A DNA stretch of 64,000 nucleotides from Strongyloides papillosus (taxonomy: Eukaryota; Nematoda; Chromadorea; Rhabditida; Strongyloididae). This document shows positions 1 to 10,639 of the stretch, piece after piece. The notes under the pieces were generated by a model, which worked only from the letters and a program-made list of their open reading frames with translations, was not told the DNA's origin and did no database searches. The first letter of the stretch is position 1, and the number at the start of each line of letters is the position of its first letter. Location: the NCBI GenBank assembly GCA_005656395.1, contig SRSI01000035.1, forward strand, positions 1 through 64,000. Direction: 5' to 3'. Both the position numbers and the translations under genes were made by a program.

Positions 1-539
1 ATTAATAGAAATTCTATATTAAAATTAGTGTTTCTCTTATAAAAAAATAAGTTAAAGTTTATATAAAATAAATGAGATATTTTTAAATATTAAACATCAG
101 CTTATAGCATATCATGTTCTAAGGTTTCCAAACTTTCTAAGTACTTTTAGCAACTTTTATTTCTACATAAAATATTGGTAAAATTGATTTTTAATAATTT
201 TGTTTGCTTTTGCATAGTTATTTTTTTTTAAACCCATATATCAATTAGAAATTTAATATCGTTAAGTTATATATTTTTCTACACTTTATCGTTATTTGTG
301 TATAATTTTTTTAGTTTTTATCCATCAATTATATTTCTATTACCTTACAAAGCTTGTAATTAGTGAGATCTAAAAGAAATTTATACAAACTCAATTATTT
401 AAAACAGCAATTAATAATAAAAAACTTTTATTTTTCACAAATTAAAGTGTAGTAAACAAAATAAATAGTAAATTCCTTTTAAATAGGAAAAGTAAAGCTT
501 TAATTAAAAGTGCTTTCCAGAAGATTTATTTTCTATCGT

Positions 540-576
540 TCATTCTTCATCTTCCTCTTCTTCTTCCTCTTCTTCT

Positions 577-611
<35 letters not shown>

Positions 612-1288
612 CTCCTCCTCTTCTTCTTTTTCCTCCTCTTCTTCACCCTCTTCTTCACCTTCTTCTTCTTCACCGCTTTTGTGGGTCTTCTTCCTTGTCC
701 TCTGGTGCTGGTGTTGGTGGAGCGGGTTTGGGTTTTGGTGGAAGTGGTTTTGGAGGGTTTGGTTTACGTTTTATTGGGCTTGGTTTACGTTTTGTTGGGC
801 CTGGTTTACGTTTCATTGGACCTGGTTTACGTTTCATTGGACCCGGCTTACGTTTTATTGGACCCGGTTTACGTTTCATTGGACCCGGCTTACGTTTCAT
901 TGGACCTGGCTTACGTTTCATTGGACCCGGCTTACGTTTCATTGGACCCGGCTTACGTTTCATTGGGCCTGGCCTTTCTTGGTGGGCTTGGTCTTCTTCC
1001 TGGAGGTCCTGGTCTTCTTGGTGGACTTGGTTTTCTTCCTCGTGGACTTGGTTTTTCTTCCTTTGGTTTATTGAACTTTGGATTTGGTCTTCTACCTATG
1101 AGTTCTAGTTTATGAGGCTCATTTGAATGAATGTCTGAAGCTAAGTAATTAGAAGCTTCTAAAGCAGATATGTAATCCAGGTCATTTTGAAGTAGATTAT
1201 TACTAGATGCAGGTATTGGAAGGTAATGAGCTGCAGCACTCAAAATAACTAGGAAAAGTGCTACAGTACGGAAATTTATATAAATCAT
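540..1288 (-). pseudogene. Frameshifted copy of secreted Lys/Pro-Glu protein KP1
   Basis: It matches the intact gene at 18,658-19,404 almost base for base, but the frame is broken. There is one extra T in the run at 975-977, one extra T at 677-680, and one T missing near 538-540 at the stop. A compensating +1/-1 pair near 1,050-1,065 also changes two codons. The reading frame from ATG 1,286-1,288 gives the signal peptide and start of the Pro-rich part, then ends early at about 953 (111 aa). Every difference is in a homopolymer, so this could be a consensus error near a contig end rather than a real dead gene. Promoter and 3' flank are intact. Confidence 0.8.
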
Positions 1289-1297
1289 ATTGTAATA

Positions 1298-1346
1298 TTC
1301 AAATTTGAATGGTAATGTCTATTGTTGAATATGGAATTCTTTTATA
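1298..1346 (-). promoter_or_regulatory. KP promoter: TATA box and TTCAAATTTGAA palindrome
   Basis: Reading on the minus strand, TATAAAAG (1,339-1,346) lies about 50 bp before the start codon and the perfect 12 bp palindrome TTCAAATTTGAA (1,298-1,309) lies 9 bp before it. The same pair with the same spacing precedes every KP gene in the window. The palindrome has one changed base at KP3. Confidence 0.5.
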
Positions 1347-1708
1347 CTACTTCATATTTACTAAATATATTTTTAACAAATAAAAAATATTTATGCAATA
1401 TGGTGTTTACAACAAATGTTCAAAACATTTATATAGTAAGTAGAATAAAAACATTTATATTATTTTAATAAATTCTAATTTTAGATATAAATCATATGGT
1501 TAATCTTGCTTTTTAATAATGGATTAAAAGTTGAAAAAAATTTTATTATTTTGTTAATATTTTGTTTAGTAAAATAAATATCTTAAATTAACTTTATGTA
1601 TTCATACAACTACAAGACATGTGTCATCTTATAAGCAAATAGAATTTCATTTCTCTCATTAGATTGTATTTCATTGTTCATAATATATCTACTAATATTT
1701 TGAAGAAG

Positions 1709-3152
1709 AACTGCGTCAAAATGTAATTTTTGAGACATTCTTTTAAACATGAATTGATCAGACTGCGTCAAATACTTTAAAAGAAATCAGTGATACAATT
1801 AGCTTACTTTGAATAAAAAATGTTCTGTGTGATATGCTGGTTTAAAAGATTTAGCGTTTAAAATTAATATCTTGAAATGAAATATAAATGCACTGTACAA
1901 CTGTAATCAAAATGATTTGTTAAAAACGCTAAAAAAATCTGACATTTTTTTTGAAAAGTTTCGAATGCTTTAAAATTAGTGTTGTACTGAATTAATAACA
2001 TAAATGTTATCGGTAATAAAAATTTTTTTTTTCAAATGACTTTCGAGAATGCGAATGAATAGGATATAAGATTTTACCACACCTCCTTTCCTCACAAGTC
2101 TTTGATTAGCGAGTTTTTTTAAATGGCATGCATATTTACAAAAACAAATTATCTATAAAAACATATTTCTCTACTGGTACAACTTAGTCTGTTGGTTAAT
2201 TAAAAAAACTTTTTTGTTTTTCATGGTTAATGAAAAATTGCATTCATTATAAAAAATGTTAAGTACAAATTTCAAAATATGTTTCTTCTTTCGTATACAG
2301 AAAGCTTAAACTTGTCAATTCGACTGACGTTATTCAAAATATTACAAACTGTAAGTAATATTAAAATAACTGACCATGTAAAATAGATAAAACTGTAGGC
2401 TACAAAATGCTATCAAAGGAATCCATTTTTTTTATATAAAATGTACACGTAAAATAGACATGTGTAGATTTTTTGTGTGTTTGAAGCTCGAACAAAATGT
2501 ACGCTGAAGAAAATAATTTTGAAGCAACAGGCTTTATAATTGCACTTATTCTCCATATCATCAAAGCCGTTCTTGTTTAAGCTAAAATCTTTTTATGCAA
2601 AAAGAAATCATGAGAAAATAAATTGTTAGATACAGTAACTTTTTATTGGAACAGTAACTGATTTGATAATAATAGATTTGAAGAGACTCAATAATCTATT
2701 GTTAGTTTGAGAAGATGTTCTTAGAAAACAGCAAGACTTATTTATAGTTAAACTTAGATTTTATGCTTACTTGATAACTTAACGTTTTTCAACGATATAT
2801 TTTAAGATATACTATCGACACCATTCTTAAATAACGTCACATTACATTAATTTTAAATATTTAATTTGGCTATAAAAAAGTAAAAAATTTTTATTATTTT
2901 AGTAATTTTTATTAATTAATGTCAGAGGTCTCTAGACGAACATCTGTGATTATTGTATTGTAGAAGGTCCCTCATTATATATTGTCTTATATTTTTATAT
3001 TATCATAACATTACATTCTATAGTAAATTCTTGCTAACTGGTGTGATACTATTGATTTACCTGTTGTCAATAAAATAATCATTCGATCCGATTGTTTCTT
3101 TTGAACGATGGTAGAAACAAATGATAGCTAGGAAAGTTATTCCAAAAACAGA
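1709..3152. other. AT-rich stretch without a recognisable gene (copy A)
   Basis: I see no gene here. It is AT-rich with short open frames only and is nearly identical to 19,827-21,248 in copy B. It separates the KP duplicon arm from the small membrane ORF. Confidence 0.6.
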
Positions 3153-3552
3153 TTGGATGCTATAATTGAGGCTGAGAAATGTTTGTCTTCGCTAACATTA
3201 CTACAACAAAGTTTATTGGATGCCAATATTGAATATTCTAGTTCTAGAACTTCCGAAATTAGTTTTTTTATGAATATTTTTACCAGTATCTAAGAAGCTT
3301 TCTCCGGTATAATTCCTTCCCCCTTGTAATATGCACGTTTATTTTATTTACTAGTGTTCTATCTGTTTATACTCATTTTATGTTGTGGCGTTCATACCGC
3401 TGTTTTGTAAAATTGGACTCCACGTACAATCAAAATGCCAATGTACAGACTTCAATTAACGATAAACAATATAAAGCAAAAAAGATTTTTTAACATTAAA
3501 TAAACTGGATCGGCTAATCGAAGAATACCGAATGAGAGTTTCGCATGTCTAG
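3153..3552 (+). pseudogene. Frameshifted copy of small hydrophobic-segment ORF
   Basis: This is the copy A counterpart of the open frame at 21,249-21,671. Two one-base losses in homopolymers (a T in the run near 3,262-3,270 and an A in the run near 3,478-3,486) break the frame that stays open in copy B. As with KP1 in copy A, the changes are of the kind made by long-read consensus errors, so the break may not be real. Confidence 0.55.
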
Positions 3553-3746
3553 TCAATCAGTTTTAAATTTTAAAATATATTGTAAATTTCTATTTGTATT
3601 GTAAACTCTATAGAAGCTGCAGTCAAAGAAACACCAAAGGCAAAGAGGAAAGACAACTAGGAGAAACAAATATAAGCAAGATGTTTTATAAATAGTGTTG
3701 CATAATATGCATATAATAGTTATTCATATTTTTAATATATAAAATA

Positions 3747-4657
3747 TTAGATTGGCGCACAAATGATGGTCGCAAATTCTTACTATAATTTTCTATTGTA
3801 AAAAATTTTAAAAAATAAATTCATATTAAAACAGCTTTTATGTAGAAATGTAAAAGAACTTGCCCTGATAATATTTTGCATATTACTTTAATTTTTAAAT
3901 TAATTTTCAAAGAAGTTATATCCGATTTTGAAAATGTTGTCAAAGAATTAATTATGGGTAATTTTCTTACATGAGTTCAAACTTAGACGTAATAGAGTTG
4001 AAACATATTTAAATATAGTGGATTCATAAAGGTAAGGGTTAACTTCTGAACGCTCTTTGCGTCGGTGGTTTGAGAAATTCTATGAGATTAATTTTGATCT
4101 CGATAATAAAGAGGGTGGAGGAGGACCCTTTACTACCAATTCTCAGAATTAATGGAAGATTGCGGAGCTAAATCTAAAGCAGTCACTAAGAGAGTTGAAA
4201 TATATTGACAGGAGCTTGAGAAAATGAATGAAAAACTAAAAAAAGTCATCCGACATTAAAAATAGAAATAACCCAATACTATGAGATGACAAGGCAAGAT
4301 GTCATGTTTCAAAACTAATTTTAAAAAAAATTGGTGAATTGAAATATGGAGCTCTATCTTATTCTCCATACTCCCCTAATCTTTTCCCTACAATTTTCGA
4401 TTTGTTTGAGCATTTGAATGCTTTTTTTAAAGATAAATTGTTTAAGAATCAGAAGTCGGCAGAAAGCGATTTCAGTGACTTTTATTAGATCTCAAAGTTT
4501 CAAATCTCATAAAACGGGGATTCGGAAGTTATTGGAATGTTGACAAAAATTTATTAATTCTAACGGATTTTATTTTAATAAATTTAGTTAACCATAGCTT
4601 AAATAAATATTGTGTTAATTTTTTCCCTCCGCGGCCATTATTTATGCATCAACCTAA
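3747..4657 (+). mobile_element. Decayed mariner transposon, copy A
   Basis: The 911 bp element is bounded by diverged terminal inverted repeats: left starts TTAGATTGGCGCACAAATGA, right (reverse complement) starts TTAGGTTGATGCATAAATAA. Both ends abut a TA target duplication (3,745-3,746 and 4,658-4,659). Inside, fragments on the plus strand read like mariner transposase. An HTH-linker piece near 4,045-4,130 resembles the usual arginine-rich WF..F..xDFDLxD..GGGP region. A piece near 4,340-4,485 resembles the YSPxLxPxxxxLF..L region before the C-terminus. Stops and frameshifts abound, so it is dead. The same relic sits at 21,866-22,776, so it predates the duplication. Confidence 0.82.
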
Positions 4658-5354
4658 TATTTTCGAGATTCGGGTTTTTCATCTTCTACGATTTTAAGTT
4701 ATAAAATTTATTAAAAAATTAAATTTTCTGAAATTTACTTTGATACTTAAAAAGTACTCAAATATGATAAAGAATAGTGCATATATTGGTATATTTTCAT
4801 AAAGTAGTTTTTGAGATACGCAATCATGGTCGAAAAGTTTCTGAAGCTTTAAAAACTCACAGAGTGGAGATATGAAGTTAATATTTTATATATTGATATA
4901 TGTCATTTAGAGGTATAGTTTAAGTATATAAAAAATAGGTATTAAATTTTTGCTTGTCCCACTTTATTCGAGAATCTCAAGAAAAGTACTTTAAATTAAT
5001 ATATAAAGTATTTCTGTATATGCTTTTGCATTTTTTTTATTAAAAAGTATACTCATTAAAAGCAATTTTAAAATTCATAATTTTACTAATTTTTGTCACA
5101 AACATTTAAAAAATGACATCATTTCTGACAAAAACTTTTTACGTGTAGAAATCTTACTCATTAATAAAATATTTACTTAATTTTTTTGTTGAATATTTAT
5201 ATCTTTCCAATATACTACTATCTATTTGATAATTTACCAGTAATTTTTGTTTATCACTAGCAGAAACTGATATTATCAAAATTTAATAGGAAAAACTATA
5301 ATATACAGAGATTACACTTATATAAATAATATCAATATAAGAAAAGATTGATAC
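4658..5354. other. AT-rich upstream region of the serine protease homologue
   Basis: No gene is visible. The stretch lies between the mariner relic and the promoter-proximal repeat of the protease homologue and is shared with copy B (22,777-23,473). A TTATCA (GATA-type) site occurs near 5,272-5,277. Confidence 0.5.
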
Positions 5355-5398
5355 TGTTATCATAAAAAGTGCAATTTGTTATCATAAAAAGTACAATT
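5355..5398 (+). promoter_or_regulatory. Two tandem 22 bp units with GATA-type sites
   Basis: Two adjacent 22 bp units (5,355-5,376 and 5,377-5,398), differing at about one base, each begin TGTTATCATAAAAAGT. TTATCA is the reverse complement of TGATAA, the core site of nematode intestinal GATA factors (ELT-2 family). They end 60 bp before the preferred start of the protease homologue. Gut expression is an inference from this. Confidence 0.4.
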
Positions 5399-5457
5399 TT
5401 ACGGTAAAAACTATAGTATAAATTCCGATGTTTTATAATCTAAAAAATATCTACAAA

Positions 5458-6416
5458 ATGGTTAAATTTTTATATACATTATTTCTATTGTTCATAATTG
5501 TTTCTGCTACTTCTGGCAGTTATCATTGTGGCCAAACACCTATTATTCCCAATGTTAAAAATAAAATATCTGTTGATATTGTCGGCGGAAGTGATGCCGT
5601 TCCATACTCATGGCCATGGCAAGTTATTTTGTGTGATACTACGTGGTTTTCATGGTGTCAATTAATATGCGGTGGCTCTATTATTGCTCCTGGTAAATTT
5701 TATATATATTTATTATTTAGTAAGATGAACGATTTTAAGGATGGGTTATGACATCTGGAGATTGTGTTTATAGTGTTATAGGCTTCGAGTCAACTTTTAG
5801 AATAAAAGCAGGAGTATATGATCACTATAAGATGAATGAAACAGGTGAAACTTTACATAAAATAAAGAAAGTTCATTTACATCCAAATTACCAAGGATAT
5901 CCAAATTATGAACGAAATATTGCTTTGATTGAATTAGAGAATCAAATTACTTTTAATGATCACGTTCAACCAATTTGTCTTCCATCAACTGATAAAAATG
6001 TTGTTGTGGAACCAAATTCAGCTTGGGTTACCGGATGGGGATTTATCGAAAAAAAAGGATATTGTTCAGATAAATTGAAACAAGTTAATTTACCATTTGT
6101 TAATGAGAACACATGTGATAGTGAATATCCAAATGATATAAAACCAGATATTATGATTTGTGCAGGAAAAAAAGGTTCAGGTATATGTGTAGGAGACACT
6201 GGTGGTCCATTAGTTGTGCAATCAAAATCTAGAAGATGGTATCAATATGGTATAACATCACATGGAATAGGTATATTATAAAGAAAATTCTTTAACATAA
6301 CTTTTTTAGGTTGTGGTGAATATAAACACCCAGGAATATATACAAGAGTTACTGCATTTTGTGATTTCATAGAAACAACAACAAATGGAACTGTAACATG
6401 TATTAAACCCAAATGA
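5458..6416 (+). CDS. Secreted trypsin-fold serine protease homologue, catalytically dead (copy A)
   Basis: Three exons: to 5,692, 5,740-6,270, 6,310-6,416, with phase-1 GT..AG introns of 47 and 39 bp. I start at ATG 5,458 (AAAATGG context, signal peptide residues 1-20); an in-frame ATG at 5,428 would add 10 residues. The mature chain starts IVGG at residue 41, but the residue before it is Asp, not Arg/Lys. The S1 (chymotrypsin) fold is clear: SWPWQV, CGGSIIAP, HPNY, NIALIEL, PICLP, VTGWG, GDTGGPLVV, GIYTRV. All three catalytic positions are changed: His to Asp (TSGDC, residue 86), Asp to Asn (RNIAL, 138), Ser to Thr (GDTGG, 232). It should bind rather than cut, for example as a decoy, clip-type cofactor or inhibitor binder. 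About 290 aa. It is unchanged in copy B. Confidence 0.88.
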
Positions 6417-7725
6417 AATTAATTTATATTCTTTTTGTTTTGAATATCAAAATTTAAATTAATGATTTTGGTATACTAATTAAAATTTTGCGATTATTAA
6501 TAAATCTTATTCATAGAATTTTTAGATTATTGTTAAACAACATGTTTTTTCAATTTTTCATTTTTGTAGTAATATTTATTGAGACGGTGGACATTTGCTT
6601 GTCCATAATTATCGATACTTTTTTTTTAAAATGCCATTTCACTTACCCATAGGTTACCCATGGACAAGCAAAATGATATAAATTCTTTTTCATACAAAAT
6701 TTGGGTAAGCAAATTTCTTCAAGTTCCATTCGTGGACTGTTTATATGCACTTTTTACATATGGTGATTAATGACAGCAATGCATTATTCTAGAATGCAAT
6801 GCTTCAGCTTTATAAAAAATGAATGAAACTAGTGTACATTCTTCGAAAAAATCATGGAAAAAGTGCAGTTATACCATGAAACTATGTTAATACAAATAAG
6901 AAAAATACCTTTTCTCTTGTTTATACTTTGCATGTTACAAAAAAAAGCTATTTCGCTTACACAATGGACAAGTTGTAACAAAAAAATGCTGTTTCGCTTA
7001 CCCATGGACAAACGATTGTTTCCTTTTCCAAAATTGATCAAGCTTGACGAAAGCTATGCTGAAGACAAAATTGATTTCTTAGAAAAAAATGGAAAAAAAG
7101 CGAAAAAGTTGACATTCAAATTAACATAACTTCCCTCTTTGTTAAGTTATAAACTTCGTTAGACTATCATTTTTTAAGTTAGACATAGATCTATATAACA
7201 GATATTACTTTTTTGTTTTTATCAAGTTATAACTAAGTTATAGCTATTAATGTTTTATATCTCTTTTTCAAAATGATCACTACTCTTTGGACCATAATTT
7301 GGCCAAATATTATTACAATTCCATATATTGTGTTTTCGCACTATTTTGGAATTTTACTTTTCAAATGATATATAAACCATTGTATCTAATATATTTTAAA
7401 ATAACGTTATTCCTTTGTCAAATTTATGCTAAAAAGCCAAAAAAAAAGTGTTTTTTTTAAAAATAACATAGTCAATTATGGTTCAAAAAGTTTCAGACAA
7501 ATCTTCTCTACTAAGTTAAAAAAAACACATCTTTTGGCTATTTACTTATAAAAATCAGTCGAATTTTCAATGAGTTATGAGATAGACGAATTTTTTTTCT
7601 TATTTCTTTTTATTATTGAAGTTAATCCAAATGTATTATTGATTGCTTTAATAGTTTTAGAGGCAGTCTAATCAATTTGTACTTTAAGCAATGACTTAAA
7701 AATTACATTTTGAAGCAGTTCATCT
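6417..7725. other. Non-coding stretch with repeated GCTTACCCATGGACAA-like motifs (copy A)
   Basis: No convincing gene. The open frames at 6,829-7,129 overlap on both strands and look like chance. Between about 6,590 and 7,015 a motif close to CGCTTACCCATGGACAA recurs in both orientations (near 6,595, 6,650, 6,705, 6,950, 6,995), which suggests a small repetitive element or its remains. The rest is AT-rich. Shared with copy B at 24,536-25,844. Confidence 0.45.
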
Positions 7726-8089
7726 TCAAAATATTAGTAGATTATTATGAACAATGAAATACAATTAAATGATATATCTGAAATTTTATTTGTTTCATAA
7801 GATGACATATATTTGCAGTGGAATAAATACATAAAGTTACTTTTAGATATTTTTTTCTAAATAAAATATTAACAAAATAATTAATTTTATTTTGGATTTA
7901 AATCTATTATTAAAAAGCAAAATTAACCATGTGATTTATATCTAAAATTAGGATTTATTAAAACAACATGAATGTTTTTTTTATTTGTTATATATATGTT
8001 TTGAAATTGTTTTGAACATTTGTTGTAAACACCATATTACATAAATATTTCTTATTTGTTTAAAAATTTATTTAGTAAATATAAAGTAA

Positions 8090-8138
8090 TATAAAAGAAT
8101 TCCATATTAAACAAAAATCATTATCATTCAAATTTGAA
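8090..8138 (+). promoter_or_regulatory. KP2 promoter: TATA box and palindrome (copy A)
   Basis: TATAAAAG is at 8,090-8,097 and TTCAAATTTGAA at 8,127-8,138, 8 bp before ATG 8,147. The spacing is the same as at the other KP genes although the coding repeats have diverged. Confidence 0.5.
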
Positions 8139-8146
8139 TATTTAAT

Positions 8147-8887
8147 ATGATTTACATAAATTTCCGTACTGTAGCACTTTTCCTAGTTTTTTTGAGTGCT
8201 GCAGCTCATTATCTTCCAAGATCTGCATCCAGTAGTAATCTACTTCAAAATGACTTGGATAAAAAATTAGCCCAACAGGTTTCTAATTATTTGGCTTCAG
8301 ATATTCATTCATATGACCATCATAAACTCGAACTTATGGGTAAAAGACCATTAGGTAAAGGGATAAAACCAAATCCAAAATCTAAAAAACCAATGCAAAG
8401 AAGGCCAGGTCCACAAGGAAAAAGACCAAGCCCACCAAGAAGAAGACCTAGCCCACCAGGAAAAAGACCTAGCCCACAAAAAGGTAAACCATCTCCACAA
8501 AAAGGTAAACCATCTCCACCAAAAGGTAAACCATCTCCACCAAAAGGTAAACCATCTCCACCAAAAGGTAAACCATCTCCACCAAAACGTAAACCAACTC
8601 CACCAAAACGTAAACCAACTCTACCAAAACGTAAACCATCTCCACCAAAAGGTAAATCAACTTCACCAAAATCCAAACCAACTCCACAAAAACCTAAACC
8701 AACTCCACTAAAACCACTTCCACCAAAATCTACACCTGCTCCAACAACACCAGCACCAGAGGAGGAGGAAAAAAGCCTACAAAGCGATGAAGAAGAGGAA
8801 GAAAGAGGTCCAAATGAAAGTGAAGAAGAGGAAGAGGAGGAAGAAGAAGAAGAGGAGAAAGAGGAAGAGGAGGAAGAAGAAGAAGAA

Positions 8888-8961
<74 letters not shown>

Positions 8962-8974
8962 AGATGAAGAATGA
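8147..8974 (+). CDS. Secreted Lys/Pro-repeat protein with poly-Glu tail, KP2 (copy A)
   Basis: A single-exon gene of 275 codons. Residues 1-22 form a signal peptide (starts MIYINFRTVALFLVF). A short spacer to about residue 68 is shared with KP1 and KP3 (SNYLASDIHS, HKLEL). Residues 70-205 are a strongly basic repeat of a 7-residue unit, mainly GKPSPPK, encoded by 21 bp units. Residues 206-275 are almost only Glu and end EEDEE. The protein is thus a charge-segregated, probably disordered chain: polyproline-like basic half, acidic half. I recognise no named family. A secreted role (gland product, matrix, binding of polyanions or condensate formation) is inference. Copy B has five fewer Glu codons, as expected from repeat slippage. 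Confidence 0.82.
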
Positions 8975-10009
8975 AACGATAGAAAATAAATCTTCTGGAA
9001 AGCATTTTTCATTAAAGCTTTACTTTTCCTATTTAAAAGGAATTTACGATTTATTTTGTTTACTACACTTTAAATTTGTGAAAAAATAAAAGTTTTTTAC
9101 TATTAATTGCTGTTATAAATAATTAAGTTTGTACAAATTTCTTTTAGATCTCACTAATTACAAGCTTGGTAAGGTAATAGAAATATAATTGATGGATAAA
9201 AACTAAAAAAATTATACACAAATAACGATAAAGTGTAAAAAAATATATAACTTAACGATATTAAATTTCTAATTGATATATGAGTTTAAAAAAAATAACT
9301 ATGCAAAAGCAAACAAAATTATTAAAAATCAATTTTACCAATATTTTATGTAGAAATAAAAGTTGCTAAAAGTACTTAGAAAGTTTGGAAACCTTAGAAC
9401 ATGATATGCTATAAGCTGATGTTTAATATTTAAAAATATCTCATTTATTTTATATAAACTTTAACTTATTTTTATATAGAATTTCTATTAATATTACTGA
9501 TAATCATTCGTAATAATTAAATCATATACTAAAATTGTGTTAGATAGACGTAGTATTTCACATTTGCTACATATATAGTTTGTGTAGTCTGATTTGTATT
9601 GAAAATTTAGTAAAGTAAGTAATATAAACTCGAAACTTTATACAAATGGTAGGTATTGAAGATAACTTCAGAGTTTTTCTTTGCACGAATGTATGGAAAT
9701 AAGAGTTGTATGTTGAAGTTACAGCAGTGAGAAACTATACAAGCTTGATTAGCAAGTAATGTAAAGGAAACTGAATGTTAATTATAATTATATGATAATG
9801 TTATATTGTATTCTTTTTGTTTATATGATTATATTTTGATAAAAAAATAGTCTTTTATTTATTTTTGTTTTATATCAAACATAGCGCTTTCGGACAAAAA
9901 CAAGTCGTTTTTTGCACATTTAATATCATATAAGATTTATAAATAAAACTAATTGAACGATAAATATCTCAGACTGCAACACATGCATTAGATGAAAACG
10001 ATAAATTTA

Positions 10010-10440
10010 CAATTATCATTAGCCTGATTTCCCGTGACTGGTCAGAACAAGTTTTTCTGAAACCATTGAAGAAGACAACTTGGTATCGGAATGGACAGAC
10101 CTTTTAGAATTCATTAACAAAAAAACTGCAATCTAATAAAATAGTATGATCCAGTGGTAGTTATCAATTAGTTAACAGATTTCAAATTAGAAAAAATCAA
10201 AGATGCTAAGACTTCTTTGTTAGATAAGATCACGAACTATGCAAGAGTTTTCGACGCAAGGAAATTCAATCCTCAAGGATTCATCACCATTATGTTGTTT
10301 TTACGAAAGATTCCACGTTAATATCAACTTGAGTTATGTACCGACGGTTTTCTTCCATAATTTGATGAAACTAAAACATTTCTATTAAAGAAAGACAGAG
10401 AATTCACTATAAAGAAAAAGAAGTATGTTAACAATAATGT
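10010..10440 (+). pseudogene. Possible decayed retroelement gag-like fragment (copy A)
   Basis: A coding-like stretch in several frames with stops. One frame near 10,195-10,320 reads KIKDAKTSLLDKITNYARVF followed by NPQGFITIMLFLRKIP, which has the feel of a retrotransposon gag or capsid region. I cannot assign a family. The same relic is in copy B (28,114-28,544). Confidence 0.3.
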
Positions 10441-10639
10441 TAATAAAAAACTGAAATGTATGCTAATATAACAATATTAACTAGACTAATTTTATTGTAA
10501 AAAACAGGAATATTTAAAGAATAATAACATTCAAAATATGAATATAAAATAAAAATATATTCAATATTAAAATATTTGAATATTACATTCAGTGAAAAAA
10601 AAGTTATAAACGAATCAAAACAGGACTGCTTCAAAAAAG

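Larger units (their letters stand above)
1..1708 (-). repeat. KP duplicon, inverted arm (copy A left)
   Basis: This sequence is the diverged reverse complement of about 7,726-9,490. The homology covers the KP gene and also its 3' flank and about 400 bp of 5' flank. It makes the left arm of a large inverted repeat whose loop (1,709-7,725) contains the small ORF, a mariner relic and the serine protease homologue. Direct or inverted copies also lie at 17,795-19,826, 25,845-27,929 and 46,615-48,055. Confidence 0.85.
7726..9825 (+). repeat. KP duplicon, right arm (copy A)
   Basis: About the first 1.76 kb is inverted relative to 1-1,708. The whole 2.1 kb is inverted relative to 17,795-19,826. It contains KP2 with its promoter and 3' flank. 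The inverted homology to 17,795 stops at about 9,825, exactly where the long-TIR element begins in the other arm. Confidence 0.83.

Noticed and set aside
510..1115. Plus-strand frames rich in Leu, Phe or Gly across KP1 (also 679-1,108, 18,627-19,231)
   Set aside because: These are antisense shadows of the 21 bp repeats and Glu codons of KP1 on the minus strand; they lack the conserved promoter and signal peptide.
5966..6199. Minus-strand frame inside the protease homologue
   Set aside because: Antisense to a well-supported exon.
6829..7129. Overlapping frames on both strands after the protease homologue
   Set aside because: No signal of protein composition; they lie over a repetitive motif cluster.
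8320..9089. Poly-Ser, poly-Leu and Lys-rich frames across KP2
   Set aside because: Other-frame readings of the GAA/GAG run and Pro codons.
10440..10634. Minus-strand 64-codon frame (also 28,544-28,738)
   Set aside because: Phe/Tyr/Ile-rich translation of AT-rich DNA; no homology or context.
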